Below, in pieces: positions 30,577 to 41,800 of a DNA stretch of 64,000 nucleotides. The stretch spans positions 1 to 64,000 of IMG/VR virus record IMGVR_UViG_3300046169_000081. One strand, 5' to 3'. The notes under the pieces are model-generated. The model searched no databases. It saw only the letters and a program-made list of their open reading frames with translations, and was not told the DNA's origin. The DNA comes from a virus. A program made the position numbers and the translations under genes. Position 1 is the first letter of the stretch. Each line of letters starts with the position of its first letter.

Positions 30577-32215
30577 TAAACCAACAACCATGGAATATAA
30601 TAGATACTACTGGCTGAATGAAGACAGCCGCACATTTTTATCAAGAGGGTATATATCAGAAAGCCCTGAACAAAGAATCAAAGACATTGCTATAAAGGCA
30701 GAGAAATATTTGAATATAAAAGGCTTTGCTGAAAAGTTTGAGGATTATATGGCAAGAGGATTTTACTCTTTGTCTACTCCTGTATGGATTAACTTTGGTA
30801 AACAAAAAGGTTTACCTATCAGCTGTTATGGATCTAATATAGATGATAACTTAGATAGTATACTTAACGCAGGACGTGAGATAGGTATGATGTCTAAGTA
30901 TGGTGGTGGTACTAGTGCTTACTTGGGTAATATTAGACCTAGAGGTAGCGTAATATCAACCGGGGGTCATGCTGATGGACCAATTCATTATGCTAGAATG
31001 TATGACACTGTAGTGGATGTATGCAAACAATCAGAAGCTAGACGTGGAGCTTGTGCAGTATATTTACCAGTTGAGCATGCTGACATAGATGAGTTCTTAG
31101 ATATTGGTACTGAGGGTAATCCAATACAAAACTTGCAGTATGGTGTTACAGTAAGTGATGCCTGGATGCAAGAAATGAAAGATGGGGATAGAAAGAAACG
31201 TAAGATATGGGCAAAAATAATTCAGCGTAGATCTGAGTTTGGCTTTCCTTATATTATGTTTAAGGATAACACCAATAATAATACACCTTACAAAGATATG
31301 GGAATGGAGATCACAGCTTCAAATTTATGCTCAGAGATCCAGCTTCCTACAGATAGTTATAATTCTTTTGTATGCTGCCTAGGTTCTATAAATGTATTAC
31401 ACTGGGATGAAATAAAAGAGACAGATGCTATACAGACATATGTATATTTTCTTAATGCTGTAATGGATGAGTTTATCATAAAAGCTGAAACTATGCCCGG
31501 TATGAAGAGAGCATATAACTTTGCTAGTAAACACAGAGCCATTGGTTTAGGAGTTCTTGGATATCATTCTTTATTTCAGTCTAAGTTAATTGAGTTTGAC
31601 TCAATACAAGCTAAAGGGTTAAATAGTGAAATATTCAGAACAATAAAAGATAGAAGTGAAATAGCATCAAGAAAACTGCACACTGACTATGGATATAAGT
31701 GTTTAAGAGAAGGATATGCCAACACTACACTAATGGCCATTGCTCCTACTAAATCTAGTAGTTTTATCCACGGTGCAGTGTCTATGGGAATAGAGCCTAT
31801 TAAGTCTAACTACTTTGTAAAAGATCTTGCTAAGTCTAAGACTGTATATAAAAACCCTTATTTAGAGAGTGAGCTTGAAAAGTATGGATTAAATACAGAT
31901 AAAACTTGGAAGTCTATTCTAAGTAAAGATGGTAGTGTTCAACACTTAGACTTTCCTACTAAAGCTGTGTTTAAATCTTTTGTTGAGATCTCACCTAAAG
32001 AGATTGTTTTGCAAGCAGCTCAAAGACAAAAATATATTGATCAGTCACAGTCACTTAATTTAATGATTGATCCATCTGTGTCTGCTAAGCATATTAACCA
32101 ATTATATTTATATGCTTGGGAAGAAGGGGTAAAGACTTTATACTATCAATTTAGTAAAAGTAGTGCTCAAGACTTTGCTCGTAATATATTAGAATGCGCT
32201 AGTTGTGAGGGGTAG
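30563..32215 (+). CDS. nrdA: Class I ribonucleotide reductase, large catalytic subunit
   Basis: Motifs include the first active-site Cys in ISCYGSN (about 86-92), the central NLCSEIQLP (Asn, Cys, Glu, about 254-262), a downstream Cys in CCLGSIN, the Tyr pair in TLYYQFS and the C-terminal redox pair CASC. With 550 residues, it lacks the N-terminal ATP-cone, so allosteric activity control by dATP is expected to be absent. ATG at 30590 is an alternative start. It converts NDPs to dNDPs with NrdB. Confidence 0.9.
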   Translation: MTYFNKPTTMEYNRYYWLNEDSRTFLSRGYISESPEQRIKDIAIKAEKYLNIKGFAEKFEDYMARGFYSLSTPVWINFGKQKGLPISCYGSNIDDNLDSILNAGREIGMMSKYGGGTSAYLGNIRPRGSVISTGGHADGPIHYARMYDTVVDVCKQSEARRGACAVYLPVEHADIDEFLDIGTEGNPIQNLQYGVTVSDAWMQEMKDGDRKKRKIWAKIIQRRSEFGFPYIMFKDNTNNNTPYKDMGMEITASNLCSEIQLPTDSYNSFVCCLGSINVLHWDEIKETDAIQTYVYFLNAVMDEFIIKAETMPGMKRAYNFASKHRAIGLGVLGYHSLFQSKLIEFDSIQAKGLNSEIFRTIKDRSEIASRKLHTDYGYKCLREGYANTTLMAIAPTKSSSFIHGAVSMGIEPIKSNYFVKDLAKSKTVYKNPYLESELEKYGLNTDKTWKSILSKDGSVQHLDFPTKAVFKSFVEISPKEIVLQAAQRQKYIDQSQSLNLMIDPSVSAKHINQLYLYAWEEGVKTLYYQFSKSSAQDFARNILECASCEG

Positions 32216-32216
32216 T

Positions 32217-32630
32217 TTACTTTCTTAAACCTTTGTGATTATCAATTCTATCAAGAATTTTATTAAGTTCTTCTGTCTTTATTAAGCCGGCCATAGAAGC
32301 ATTTTTTAATGCACTTACAAGTTGTAGTATCATGAACGGTACAACAACAACCTCGGATAGCCAACCTGTTCCTGAAAATCCTTTTTCAACCATAAGGAGA
32401 ACGGTTAGGATGGCTATCCACACAAAGGTGTTTCTTGTTATCTTCAGTGCTTTATAAGTTTTAAAACCTTCTCTTTTTATTCCTGCCCAAATTCCAAATA
32501 TACCGTCTAACCATAATACAGAACAAACAGCTAAGTACTGTTCCATATTTTCCATAGATAAATTAAGAAAGTATGTACATAAATATGTACAAAAAGCTGT
32601 TATCCCCACTATAATTATTTTAGTTGTCAT
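32217..32630 (-). CDS. Holin, phage holin 4 (toxin secretion/phage lysis) family
   Basis: Three or four hydrophobic segments (start to 23, 34-48, 68-84, about 91-107) with a WLDGIFGIWAGIKREGFKT loop and a C-terminal helix ending with ILDRIDNHKG. This matches the small holin family of the phi29/Cp-1 type. It would permeabilise the inner membrane for a lytic enzyme. Its stop lies one base from the end of convergent nrdA. A second holin-like protein occurs at 26963-27424. Confidence 0.78.
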   Translation of the reverse strand: MTTKIIIVGITAFCTYLCTYFLNLSMENMEQYLAVCSVLWLDGIFGIWAGIKREGFKTYKALKITRNTFVWIAILTVLLMVEKGFSGTGWLSEVVVVPFMILQLVSALKNASMAGLIKTEELNKILDRIDNHKGLRK

Positions 32631-32638
32631 GTTAATAC

Positions 32639-32971
32639 TTATTCATTTATACAGCTCTCAATTTCTTTTACTTTTAATTTTAATATGTCAATATCATTAA
32701 CTGCTTTTTCTTGGTACTTTTCTAAATATAATAATCTCATATTCTGTTCAGCGTCATCAGGTAATGATCCTAACTCTCCCCTTGGCCACTTTACTCTAAA
32801 CTCTGAATTCATTTCAAGTTCGGATTCCATTCTCATTAGATTAATTTCTAACTGTTGAATCTGCGCTACTAGTGTAAAATAAACACCTGCTATAGATAAT
32901 AAACCAAAACAAATAGCAACAATGGTTTTTACATTTACATTTAAACGTGTATCTTCAGATAACTCTTTCAT
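32639..32971 (-). CDS. Membrane protein with coiled coil, possible spanin-like component (110 aa)
   Basis: A hydrophobic helix at about residues 17-38 (VAICFGLLSIAGVYFTLVAQ) is followed by a long charged coiled coil. The layout, a short inside tail, one span and a periplasmic coiled coil, resembles phage i-spanins or membrane anchor proteins. It neighbours the holin with 8 nt spacing, fitting a lysis cassette. It may also be unrelated to lysis. Confidence 0.6.
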   Translation of the reverse strand: MKELSEDTRLNVNVKTIVAICFGLLSIAGVYFTLVAQIQQLEINLMRMESELEMNSEFRVKWPRGELGSLPDDAEQNMRLLYLEKYQEKAVNDIDILKLKVKEIESCINE

Positions 32972-33046
32972 GGTAGATTATAGGGTTTATACTATAATAT
33001 ACTAAAACTTACTGACACAATTCTATTTTATATCTGTAAATTTGTC

Positions 33047-36000
33047 TTACTTGATATAAAAATCATCAAGTTTTTCAAATGCACCCCACTTTTGAACTGT
33101 ATATATTAAAGGTATAACATCAGCCCAGTTTTTATAAACTTTGAGCTGCCCTTTTCTTGGTCTATTTTGATATACTACAGCAGAGTCATCTGCAAATTCT
33201 TGATCGGTTAGAGTCAGTGATTTAACACCTGTTAAAACGGATAGTTCTAAAGCCTGACCAAATTCCCCTAAAGTTCTTGTTGCTGCTATTGGTGTTTTAG
33301 CCATTTGATATGTTTGCTGTAGTCCACCTAAACCAGGTAGAGGAACAAATAGAATCATTTCACTATAAGTTCTGTCTGCTTGATAAGCAGCAAAGTTTTT
33401 AAGTTTCTTTTCTAATGGATCATCATCCGGGTCTGCACCTTTTAACATTAGTGATATTGCATATACAGCCATAACTATCATTGCTTCACCCAAAGTTCTA
33501 TATACATTTTTAAGCATCATGTTTGCCTTCTCTTCACTATAGGTACCAGTTTCAGTCAAACCAAACTGTTTTTTAAATTCAGCACCAACTTCTTTTAAAC
33601 CTAAAGTTTTTGATCCTCGCAAACCAACAACACCCATTTGAGTAAAGAAATTAATAAACTTCACAGCAGAAACATATCTACCTTCTAACCATCCTAAGTT
33701 TGAATCATAATACATACCTTGGAATCTTGCTCTATATGCAGGCATTACCCATTTATGAAACTGAGCAATAAGTTTACCTAGAAAATTATTTTGGATAACC
33801 ATCCTGTCTTCTCTAGCATAGTTACCATGTATTTGTTTATTTACTTCACGTATATTATTTCTTAGTCTTTTAAAGTAAGTTCTATCATAAGGGAATTCTT
33901 CTTTAGTTCTAAAGTCTATAACAGTATCAAAACCTTCTCTTAATTTACCTTCACCTGTAGATCTATCCCAATCAAATGCTTCATCTAATCCTATTGTCTC
34001 ACCCGTTTTACTGTTTTTTATTAGAGTTGATTTAAGTATAGCCATTCCAATTTTGCTCTGAACCATATATTCAGCTCCTTGGTTAAATGAATAACCAATC
34101 TGAGTAAATCTTTCCCATACAGTTCCTTTCTCTGCAGAGCCTGTAACTTCTCGTAAATCTGAATCTGGATCCATCATTCTGAATTCATCCACTAACCATT
34201 CATATTTACTAACAGGTTTTGTTACATCATAATCACTTTTCTTAAGCTGTAAAGTATTTAGTGTAGCAACTCTACCCGCTAAGTCTGCTAGTTCTCCGGC
34301 AACATATGAAGTTCTTCTTACTAAATTAGGTACAGCTTTAGTTATAAAATCTTTTTCTGCATCTGCATAAGCTCGTGGTGTAAAGTATAATCCACCTATA
34401 CCTTCAATCCAGTTGTTCACTTGACCTAAAGTTGCGTTGTTGATATTACCAAATATGTTAAATGCAACGTAAGTTAGAGAAGAAAAATTAATTACTGCAT
34501 TTGTAACATTCTCTAAGGCGCCTTTTGTAACTTCTGAATTATCATAATAGACCATCTTCATAAACTGATGAGCTCTTCTTGCAGCATTACTTTGTAGGCC
34601 TTGATAGTTTTTCTTACCTGTTTCTTTAGTAATGAAACCCTTAGTCTTATCATATACTTTTGATAGAAGAGTATTTGAATCAGGGGTTGTATAAGTTCTC
34701 ATTTCAATAGCTTTGACCATTGCTTGCAATGTGCCTTCTACTTCACCCATTACTTCAAAGTTTTCAGCCATCCTGCCAAACTTTAAAAGACTGGTTGTCA
34801 TATCTGTACTTACTTCACCTAGTGTAGGTTGTGATCTAAGTTTTACTGCTTGTGCCTCTAGCTTAGCTCTTTCTTTACTATATTGATTTACAGTTATAGC
34901 ACCCGTAGTTCTTTTATTTTTTAATTCTTGTATTTGATTATATATATTTTCTAGTGCATCTTCTGCTCTAGCGTTACCGGTATAAAATACTGGAAGTGTG
35001 TCAATTAAATTACCATCTTTATTAACCATGACCATTCTTTGCTCAGAAGTCTGAACAAAAAAGTTTTTTACACTTCTTAAAAAGTTTGGTACTAATCTAG
35101 CAAAGTATGATGGTTTTGCTTTTATTTCATCAGCAAAATTATTTCTAATAATAGGAACTTTACCAAGCATTTGACCTCTTGTTGCTCTAGGTAGTTTGTC
35201 AAGAAGCTCTTCATAGTTTTTAACAAACATTTCATAATAAGCTTTTCTTGCTTCACCTAATGCATCTTTAGGATTCATGATAGCCTCATACTTCTCACTT
35301 AGAAGGCTTTCTTGTTGACCCGTTTCTGTATTAAAAAATGAATCTTTAACTTCTACATATTCTGGTTTTACAGCATCATCAAACTTCATGTTTTCTTTAA
35401 TGGCACCGGTAGGTTCACCATTATTCCTATACATTTTAGTATATGTTAACTCTTGATAATACTTTGCTCTATAAGCATTATATGCTGTTATATCCACCCC
35501 TTGTTTTCTAACCCATCTTCCACCTTCATTATTAGAATAAGGTTGAAAGTATTCAAAATTAGCTCTAGCAGTTTTAAATTCTTGTGTATACTGATGATAT
35601 TTTCCTGATGTTAATTGACCATCCTCATATCTTTCAGCAGCCATAAATTCTCTAAATGCTTGTTTTTTTCTATAAAGATCTTTATTAAATTCTATCTCTT
35701 CCGCTTTAGCATTTTCTAATGAATAAATAGGATAATACTCATATGGTTTTCCATTCTCATCATATAGTTGACCACGTATTTTTTGTTTTTCATTATTATA
35801 TTTTTGACCTATACGTTGTACATATAAACCAGAAAAACTTCCATCATCTTCATATTCCAACATGAAATCATAAAGTCTATTTACATCTGTTTCTGGTGAA
35901 AGTCTTAATAAAGTTTGACCAGCCGTTAATAATTCTTTTTCTCTTTTTTCAATTCTATCTAAAAACTCTTGTCTCTGAAACTTTACTATCTTGTCCATAG

Positions 36001-38815
36001 TAGCAAGTATAGCATCTTTACTTGTTGACAAGTCTCTTGCATACAAATCAGAGTTGGCAATATCAGGAGCAAGATCTCTAACCATTGATCTAAGATCTGC
36101 TAAAGTAAATTCCATACCACCATGTGATTGTATAACTACCTCATCATCCTTTTTAGTTCCTTGAAATGCATAGTCTTTTATAACTTTTTCAACATAGTCT
36201 AAAATTGCATCATTAATAAGGCCTTGACCTTTTCCAGAACCTGAAACAACTTTAGTACCTAGAAGTTTTCTTAATTCTATTTCAATACTACCTACTAAAG
36301 ATCTTTGTGTTGCATTTAGTTCTTTATTTTCAGTTACTGCATATAGACCCTCAAAAGTTTCTAGAAATCTTTCAAAGTTTAATACATAGTATATATACTT
36401 AGGATCTGATAAATTCTGTGGATCATTAATATATGCAGAAAAAGATTTCATTTGCCTTAGCGCATCTTGAAGTAATCTTGTATATACAGCAGATCTAGCA
36501 ACAGGTCCTTCAGCTCTTGCAACACTAATCATTCCAATCGTACTTGCAATTTGTTCTCTAGCTTCTTCACCTTGTCTATCCATAAAGATATTATTCTGAG
36601 CTAGGTCAAAAGCTTTTTGTTTTTCTATTAATGCAACTTCATAAGCTTCTAATGCACCAGATACCGTACTCAAAGCGGGATATTCTGCAGGATCTATTTC
36701 TTCTGCAATGCCTTCCAACTCATCTATTTGAGATTCGGTTTTATATATTTGATCTTCTGCATCTTTAATTACTTGTTCTTCAATCTCTTTCTGCTTAGCT
36801 AAGTTATATGCATCTGGTATAAGCATATCTACTTTATCAAGATTTTGAGTAGTAGCATGATTAGCATGACCATTAAACTTTAATTTATTACCTTTATAAC
36901 TTGTATGTAAACTAACAAGTGCATCTTCTCCATAAGCTATTTCGTATCCCATGTTTTCAACTAAACGTCTTATGATATTTAGTTCAAGAGAATCCTGAAC
37001 ACTTTGAGCCAAAGAAGATTCTCCAGATACTTGACTATACAAACTATTTTTATCTAATTCAACTTTAACTGTATAGTATGGACTAGTTTTTTCATAAGCA
37101 GCTTTAGCAATACCCTCAATACTTTGCAACCATTTCTTAGGGTCTGTACTGATGATGTTATCTTTATGCATTTGTATTTGAGCAACTTTTACTTTACCAG
37201 TTCTGGTTATAAAAACAAGATCTGCTTTAGCCGCAATCTGAGTATCTTTATCATGAAATACAACATTAGTTAGAAGCACGTCCCCTCTATCTCTTATTGT
37301 TTCAATTTGATCTACTATATTATTAAATGTTTGTTCTGCAAGCGTCTCATCAATATTAGTTATTTGATCTTTTATTTCAGCAAATGTTCTTGCACCTGCA
37401 ATAGCATCAAGCATAGTATTAACATCTTCTTTAATTCCTATAGCCGCTTGATCTTGTTTAATACCAACTGCTTCTTTAGCAGATATATAAGGTGTTCTAG
37501 ATGATGGGTCATCTGATAAATTATAAAATTTACCATCTTGTTTATTTAAGATAACAAGATCTTCAGAGTTATATTCTAATTGTGCTGTACCAGATAAAGT
37601 ATCCGATAAGGTTTTAGTTTGATTTACATTATGGAATAATCTATCAATCATTCTTTTTTGTAAATCATTACCTTGAGCTTTTGCTTTATTAACAATATTT
37701 TTCTTACCGGGAGATAGATTATATTTTACCTGACCATTCTTAGGTATTGTATAATCAAATCTAATTCCTTCTGTATTTAATAACTTTGCTATGTCAGTTA
37801 GTTTTGCATTTGGTGAAATATTACCAACTGTAATTACACCCGTCATAGCTTCTTGAAGATTTACTATAATATTTTTAAACCACTCTAATAAGTCTGTAAT
37901 TAATTTTTGAAATCTTGTAGTGGGTTGTTTCTCATACTCATTATTAAAATGTCTAGATAATGCTTGAGTTACAACTTCAATATCTCTATCTTCCGCACTA
38001 AATCTTCTTTTATCATTATATGCATCCTCAATTTCTTGTGTCAACTCAGGAAAGTTTCTTTTTGCTTCTGCAAGTAAACCTTCAAATAAAGCAATGTTAT
38101 CAACTTTGATGGCATCAACAAATGGGTGGAGTATTTCTTCTATGGCTGTTTCATCTGTTACTCTACCTTTTATAAGTACAGCATAACCCTGGTAATAAAA
38201 AGAATTGATTTTACTAAATGGTACTTTGCTCTTAGCATAATAGTTAATGCTATTATAAATATCTTCAGCTTGTTTTACTGACATTAATCTTACATCAATA
38301 TCAGGAAACATTTTCATTAAATGCATTACAACTTTTCTAGCTCTAGGTGTATCCCAAGATCTAGATGCTTCAAGCATATCTTTATTACTAAATAAACTAG
38401 AGTCAATACTAACAGCAAATGTTTTAGGTGTTTTTCTTAAGGATACAGATTCACTAGATATATTATTAATACTTAAGTATTCATATAACCTTTCAATATT
38501 AGCCTTCACTAAATCAGGATCAGTCGCAAGATTTTCTTGGTTTGTATTAACAATATAGTATTCATTATTATAATTGTGTATAATACCTTCCCTTCTTAAA
38601 TTATTTAGAAGTGCTTGTGCAAAATCTCTCTGTTTTAAATTAAAAGCAATTTTATTTTTTTTAAGTAGATCTGCTGCTTGCTCGGTAGTTGGTATTGCAT
38701 CTGTTTTAGTAAATGATTGATACTGATCAATAACGTTGCCTGTTACTAAATCAGTACCATAAACATTCTTTAATGCTTTATATTCAACTGTATTTCTATT
38801 GTGACATTTACTCAT
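33047..38815 (-). CDS. Giant virion protein (1922 aa) with degenerate zincin-like and nuclease-like regions
   Basis: Residues about 205-290 carry TAIEEILHPFV, which aligns with the HExxH-containing segment of phage zincin-like domains but has Glu instead of the first His; a later EVVTQALSRHF could provide a third ligand. At about 485-600 is a PD-(D/E)XK-like strand pair (AAKADLVFITRTGKVKVAQI). The middle is long coiled coil; the C-terminal 250 residues have KWVMPAYRARFQ and hydrophobic stretches (AMIVMAVYAISLML) typical of ejected phage proteins. It follows the RNA polymerase gene by 9 nt and is probably packaged with the DNA. Function mixed or structural. Confidence 0.65.
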   Translation of the reverse strand: MSKCHNRNTVEYKALKNVYGTDLVTGNVIDQYQSFTKTDAIPTTEQAADLLKKNKIAFNLKQRDFAQALLNNLRREGIIHNYNNEYYIVNTNQENLATDPDLVKANIERLYEYLSINNISSESVSLRKTPKTFAVSIDSSLFSNKDMLEASRSWDTPRARKVVMHLMKMFPDIDVRLMSVKQAEDIYNSINYYAKSKVPFSKINSFYYQGYAVLIKGRVTDETAIEEILHPFVDAIKVDNIALFEGLLAEAKRNFPELTQEIEDAYNDKRRFSAEDRDIEVVTQALSRHFNNEYEKQPTTRFQKLITDLLEWFKNIIVNLQEAMTGVITVGNISPNAKLTDIAKLLNTEGIRFDYTIPKNGQVKYNLSPGKKNIVNKAKAQGNDLQKRMIDRLFHNVNQTKTLSDTLSGTAQLEYNSEDLVILNKQDGKFYNLSDDPSSRTPYISAKEAVGIKQDQAAIGIKEDVNTMLDAIAGARTFAEIKDQITNIDETLAEQTFNNIVDQIETIRDRGDVLLTNVVFHDKDTQIAAKADLVFITRTGKVKVAQIQMHKDNIISTDPKKWLQSIEGIAKAAYEKTSPYYTVKVELDKNSLYSQVSGESSLAQSVQDSLELNIIRRLVENMGYEIAYGEDALVSLHTSYKGNKLKFNGHANHATTQNLDKVDMLIPDAYNLAKQKEIEEQVIKDAEDQIYKTESQIDELEGIAEEIDPAEYPALSTVSGALEAYEVALIEKQKAFDLAQNNIFMDRQGEEAREQIASTIGMISVARAEGPVARSAVYTRLLQDALRQMKSFSAYINDPQNLSDPKYIYYVLNFERFLETFEGLYAVTENKELNATQRSLVGSIEIELRKLLGTKVVSGSGKGQGLINDAILDYVEKVIKDYAFQGTKKDDEVVIQSHGGMEFTLADLRSMVRDLAPDIANSDLYARDLSTSKDAILATMDKIVKFQRQEFLDRIEKREKELLTAGQTLLRLSPETDVNRLYDFMLEYEDDGSFSGLYVQRIGQKYNNEKQKIRGQLYDENGKPYEYYPIYSLENAKAEEIEFNKDLYRKKQAFREFMAAERYEDGQLTSGKYHQYTQEFKTARANFEYFQPYSNNEGGRWVRKQGVDITAYNAYRAKYYQELTYTKMYRNNGEPTGAIKENMKFDDAVKPEYVEVKDSFFNTETGQQESLLSEKYEAIMNPKDALGEARKAYYEMFVKNYEELLDKLPRATRGQMLGKVPIIRNNFADEIKAKPSYFARLVPNFLRSVKNFFVQTSEQRMVMVNKDGNLIDTLPVFYTGNARAEDALENIYNQIQELKNKRTTGAITVNQYSKERAKLEAQAVKLRSQPTLGEVSTDMTTSLLKFGRMAENFEVMGEVEGTLQAMVKAIEMRTYTTPDSNTLLSKVYDKTKGFITKETGKKNYQGLQSNAARRAHQFMKMVYYDNSEVTKGALENVTNAVINFSSLTYVAFNIFGNINNATLGQVNNWIEGIGGLYFTPRAYADAEKDFITKAVPNLVRRTSYVAGELADLAGRVATLNTLQLKKSDYDVTKPVSKYEWLVDEFRMMDPDSDLREVTGSAEKGTVWERFTQIGYSFNQGAEYMVQSKIGMAILKSTLIKNSKTGETIGLDEAFDWDRSTGEGKLREGFDTVIDFRTKEEFPYDRTYFKRLRNNIREVNKQIHGNYAREDRMVIQNNFLGKLIAQFHKWVMPAYRARFQGMYYDSNLGWLEGRYVSAVKFINFFTQMGVVGLRGSKTLGLKEVGAEFKKQFGLTETGTYSEEKANMMLKNVYRTLGEAMIVMAVYAISLMLKGADPDDDPLEKKLKNFAAYQADRTYSEMILFVPLPGLGGLQQTYQMAKTPIAATRTLGEFGQALELSVLTGVKSLTLTDQEFADDSAVVYQNRPRKGQLKVYKNWADVIPLIYTVQKWGAFEKLDDFYIK

Positions 38816-38824
38816 CGTTGCTTT

Positions 38825-41800
38825 TTATTTACCTAATATACATTTTTTAATATTTTCTACAAAAGATTCTTCACTCTCAAATGAGTTAGTTTCAAAAGCA
38901 GATACCATATCTTCAAGGCTACTAATATTATTTTCTTTCAAAGAAGTTTTATTTTGAAGTATTTCTTCATTAACAAAACCTAGTGCAAAAATACTATTAT
39001 AAAATTCAGTAATTATAGGATATCTATCTTGTAATTCAGCTTCAAACAAATCCAATTGTTCTGCTTTTTGTTCTGATACTTCTGGTAAACTAGCCTGAGC
39101 TTCAAGTACATTTTCTGACTGTTCAACCCCACTAGTTTGTTGTGTTGGTTTTATTACTTTAGGAATATTACCTGAATTATCAATACCTAATTCTAATAAT
39201 TTAGAATCTAAATAAGACTGATGCTGAGAAGGTAATTTAGCAAATCTACCACCTTGACCTATTCTAAAGTTACCCAATTTAAGAGTTTTAAATTTAGGCA
39301 AATCTTGTTTAATTTGAGCTATCTCATCATCAATTGTATCTTTAAATAAATCAAAATTTTCATTAGTCCAATTAGTACCATAAGCACTCATTGTAGAAAT
39401 AGGGTAGGCATTATTCTTACCTCTTATTACTGCACTAGTAGGGTTAGATTTACTACCATAGTGTAAAGGCTTATCAGTTTTATCTTTATACTTTTCCGCA
39501 TACCAACCTTCTATAATATTAGGAGAAGTGGCGTTAGGTCTAGAGGTTCTTTCAGCATTGTCTGTAAATAAATACATACTGCTTGAATCATTATCTAATG
39601 AGTTTCTAGAATACTTTTTACTAGTAACTTCTATTTTAACCTCACTAGGTTGTTGTGTTGGAGCTTCTTGTGATGTAACTGATAACAAATTTGATAATGT
39701 TGCATCACTAATATTAATTGCACCTTGACCCTCATCTATAATACCAACAGAGTTTTCATCTGCAACTATATCAGCTCTATCATTACTTAATATTCTTGCT
39801 GATACAGATGTGTTATTTTGCATTTGAATATTTTGTAATGCACTCTCTGAAGGTTCAAAGCTAGTATCTACACCTGCAAATTCATTTGTCCCATAACCAA
39901 TCTCTTCTTTATTTTGGATATTATATTTGACTTGGTTATAAGTATCACGTTCACCAAACATAAAACCAATACCATTTTGGAAGTTAGAGCCCATAGTATC
40001 AATAAGATTATATCTATATGAAGAAGCCTTTTCAGAAGGTTCTATTTTAAATGTTAAGTAAGTTGTTTTTACAAAACCTGTAGCAACATTTTCAACCATA
40101 TCCTTAACTCTTATATATTTAGGTTGATCTTCAAAGTCAAAATTTAATTCACCATCTGCCGCTTTAGATATAAATGCTTTTTTATCATTTGTTAAAGACC
40201 CTCTAAGACCTCTGACTTGTGTACCTAAATTAGATTGATAAACTTCTACTTGCTTTAATTTAGGCCCTGTAATATTTGATGTAAGATATCCATCTTCTAA
40301 TTCATTATATAATTCTTCTTTGTTTAATCCAAAGGTTTCTATAAAGCCTGCATCATTTTGCTCAGGTCTTAAAAATGTTTCCTTAACTGTATTAATGTGT
40401 GTAAGATATTCATCAATAACAAAAGGTGAAATAGCATCCAACAATGTTCCTCTCTTAAGTTGTAAACCATCTTTAACCATAATATAGTTTACAATTGTCA
40501 TAGCATCTGCTCTTGTTGCTGGATTACCATAAAGCTTTGCAAAAGATGTTTGAAGGTCTATCTTTTGTAACTTATTTAGTTTTCTCCAACTATTAGATTG
40601 AAGTATGTTTAAACCAGTAACATTATTTTTATTTTGTATTGGTAATACTTCTAAAAATTTAGTCAAGAAAAAGTTATTTGGATCTGCAGTTTTCAATCTA
40701 TTTACAGAAGTATAAATATTAAAATTACCTCCAGGGTAAATTAATGCATTACTTAAAGTACCAGCACTCTTTTCTTTTGTATTAGCTACATTATGCATGT
40801 ATGCTTTTATAGTAAAGTAAGAAAGTAAATCTCTTTTAATACTTTGCTCAACCTCATTATTAAATGCTAAATTATCTGTATCAAAACTTACAGCTAACCT
40901 ATCATAGAACTCATTCATTACATCAGTTCCAGTAATAAATGTAGTAGGTATTAATTGATCTGCAAGTTCATTAAATACCCTCAAAGATGAGTTTACCCAA
41001 CTATCTTGAATTATTGGTGTAATATCTAATAAAGGCGATACCTCTAACTTTGAAGGTCTTAATCCAAGTTTTTCAAACTTATCAATTCTATCTTCTACAT
41101 CAGATAGATTCTTGCCAATACCATTACCAGATATACCAGTAAGTGCTTCTAGATTTCCGGTAAATTGAGATATAGAAGCAACTTTATATAGTATGCTTAA
41201 AATATCTCTTTCGGTTTCAGGTAACAAAGTTTCCCCTTCTACACTAGCAGCTAATTGATCTTGATTTACATCTGAATCTGAAAGACCTTTTTTCTTTAAT
41301 TCTTTATTAAGTAATGTGATTCTTTCTTTTATAAGGCTTGTAAATCCTTTGTCAAACTTTTGTTTTTTATTAGCAGCTTGATCAAATAAGTCTCTTGCTA
41401 TTTTAGTGTTTAATAATAGTACTGCATCTTCAAGGGGTACACCCAAAGCAACCATATTTGTAGCAATGCTTACCGCTTGTTTATGCATACCAAGTTTGGC
41501 TACATAATTTTCCTTTGAGTTATCAGTTAACATTGTAACTATAGATGATATTACATCTTGTTTTCTTTCACCATCTCTAACTTCTAGTACATCAAATCCT
41601 TTATAGAATTTATCATTTAAACGGAATTGAACTCTTGGATCTAACTGTATCCCATACTCAGTTAACAAACTTAAATATAAGTTTGGAGACACAGCTCTAC
41701 CAATAGCAGCACCTTTATTATTTTCAAATGATAATGTTTTACCGTAAATATCATCTACATCTACATTTTCTGCACTTCTACTTTCAACATAATTAGGAGC

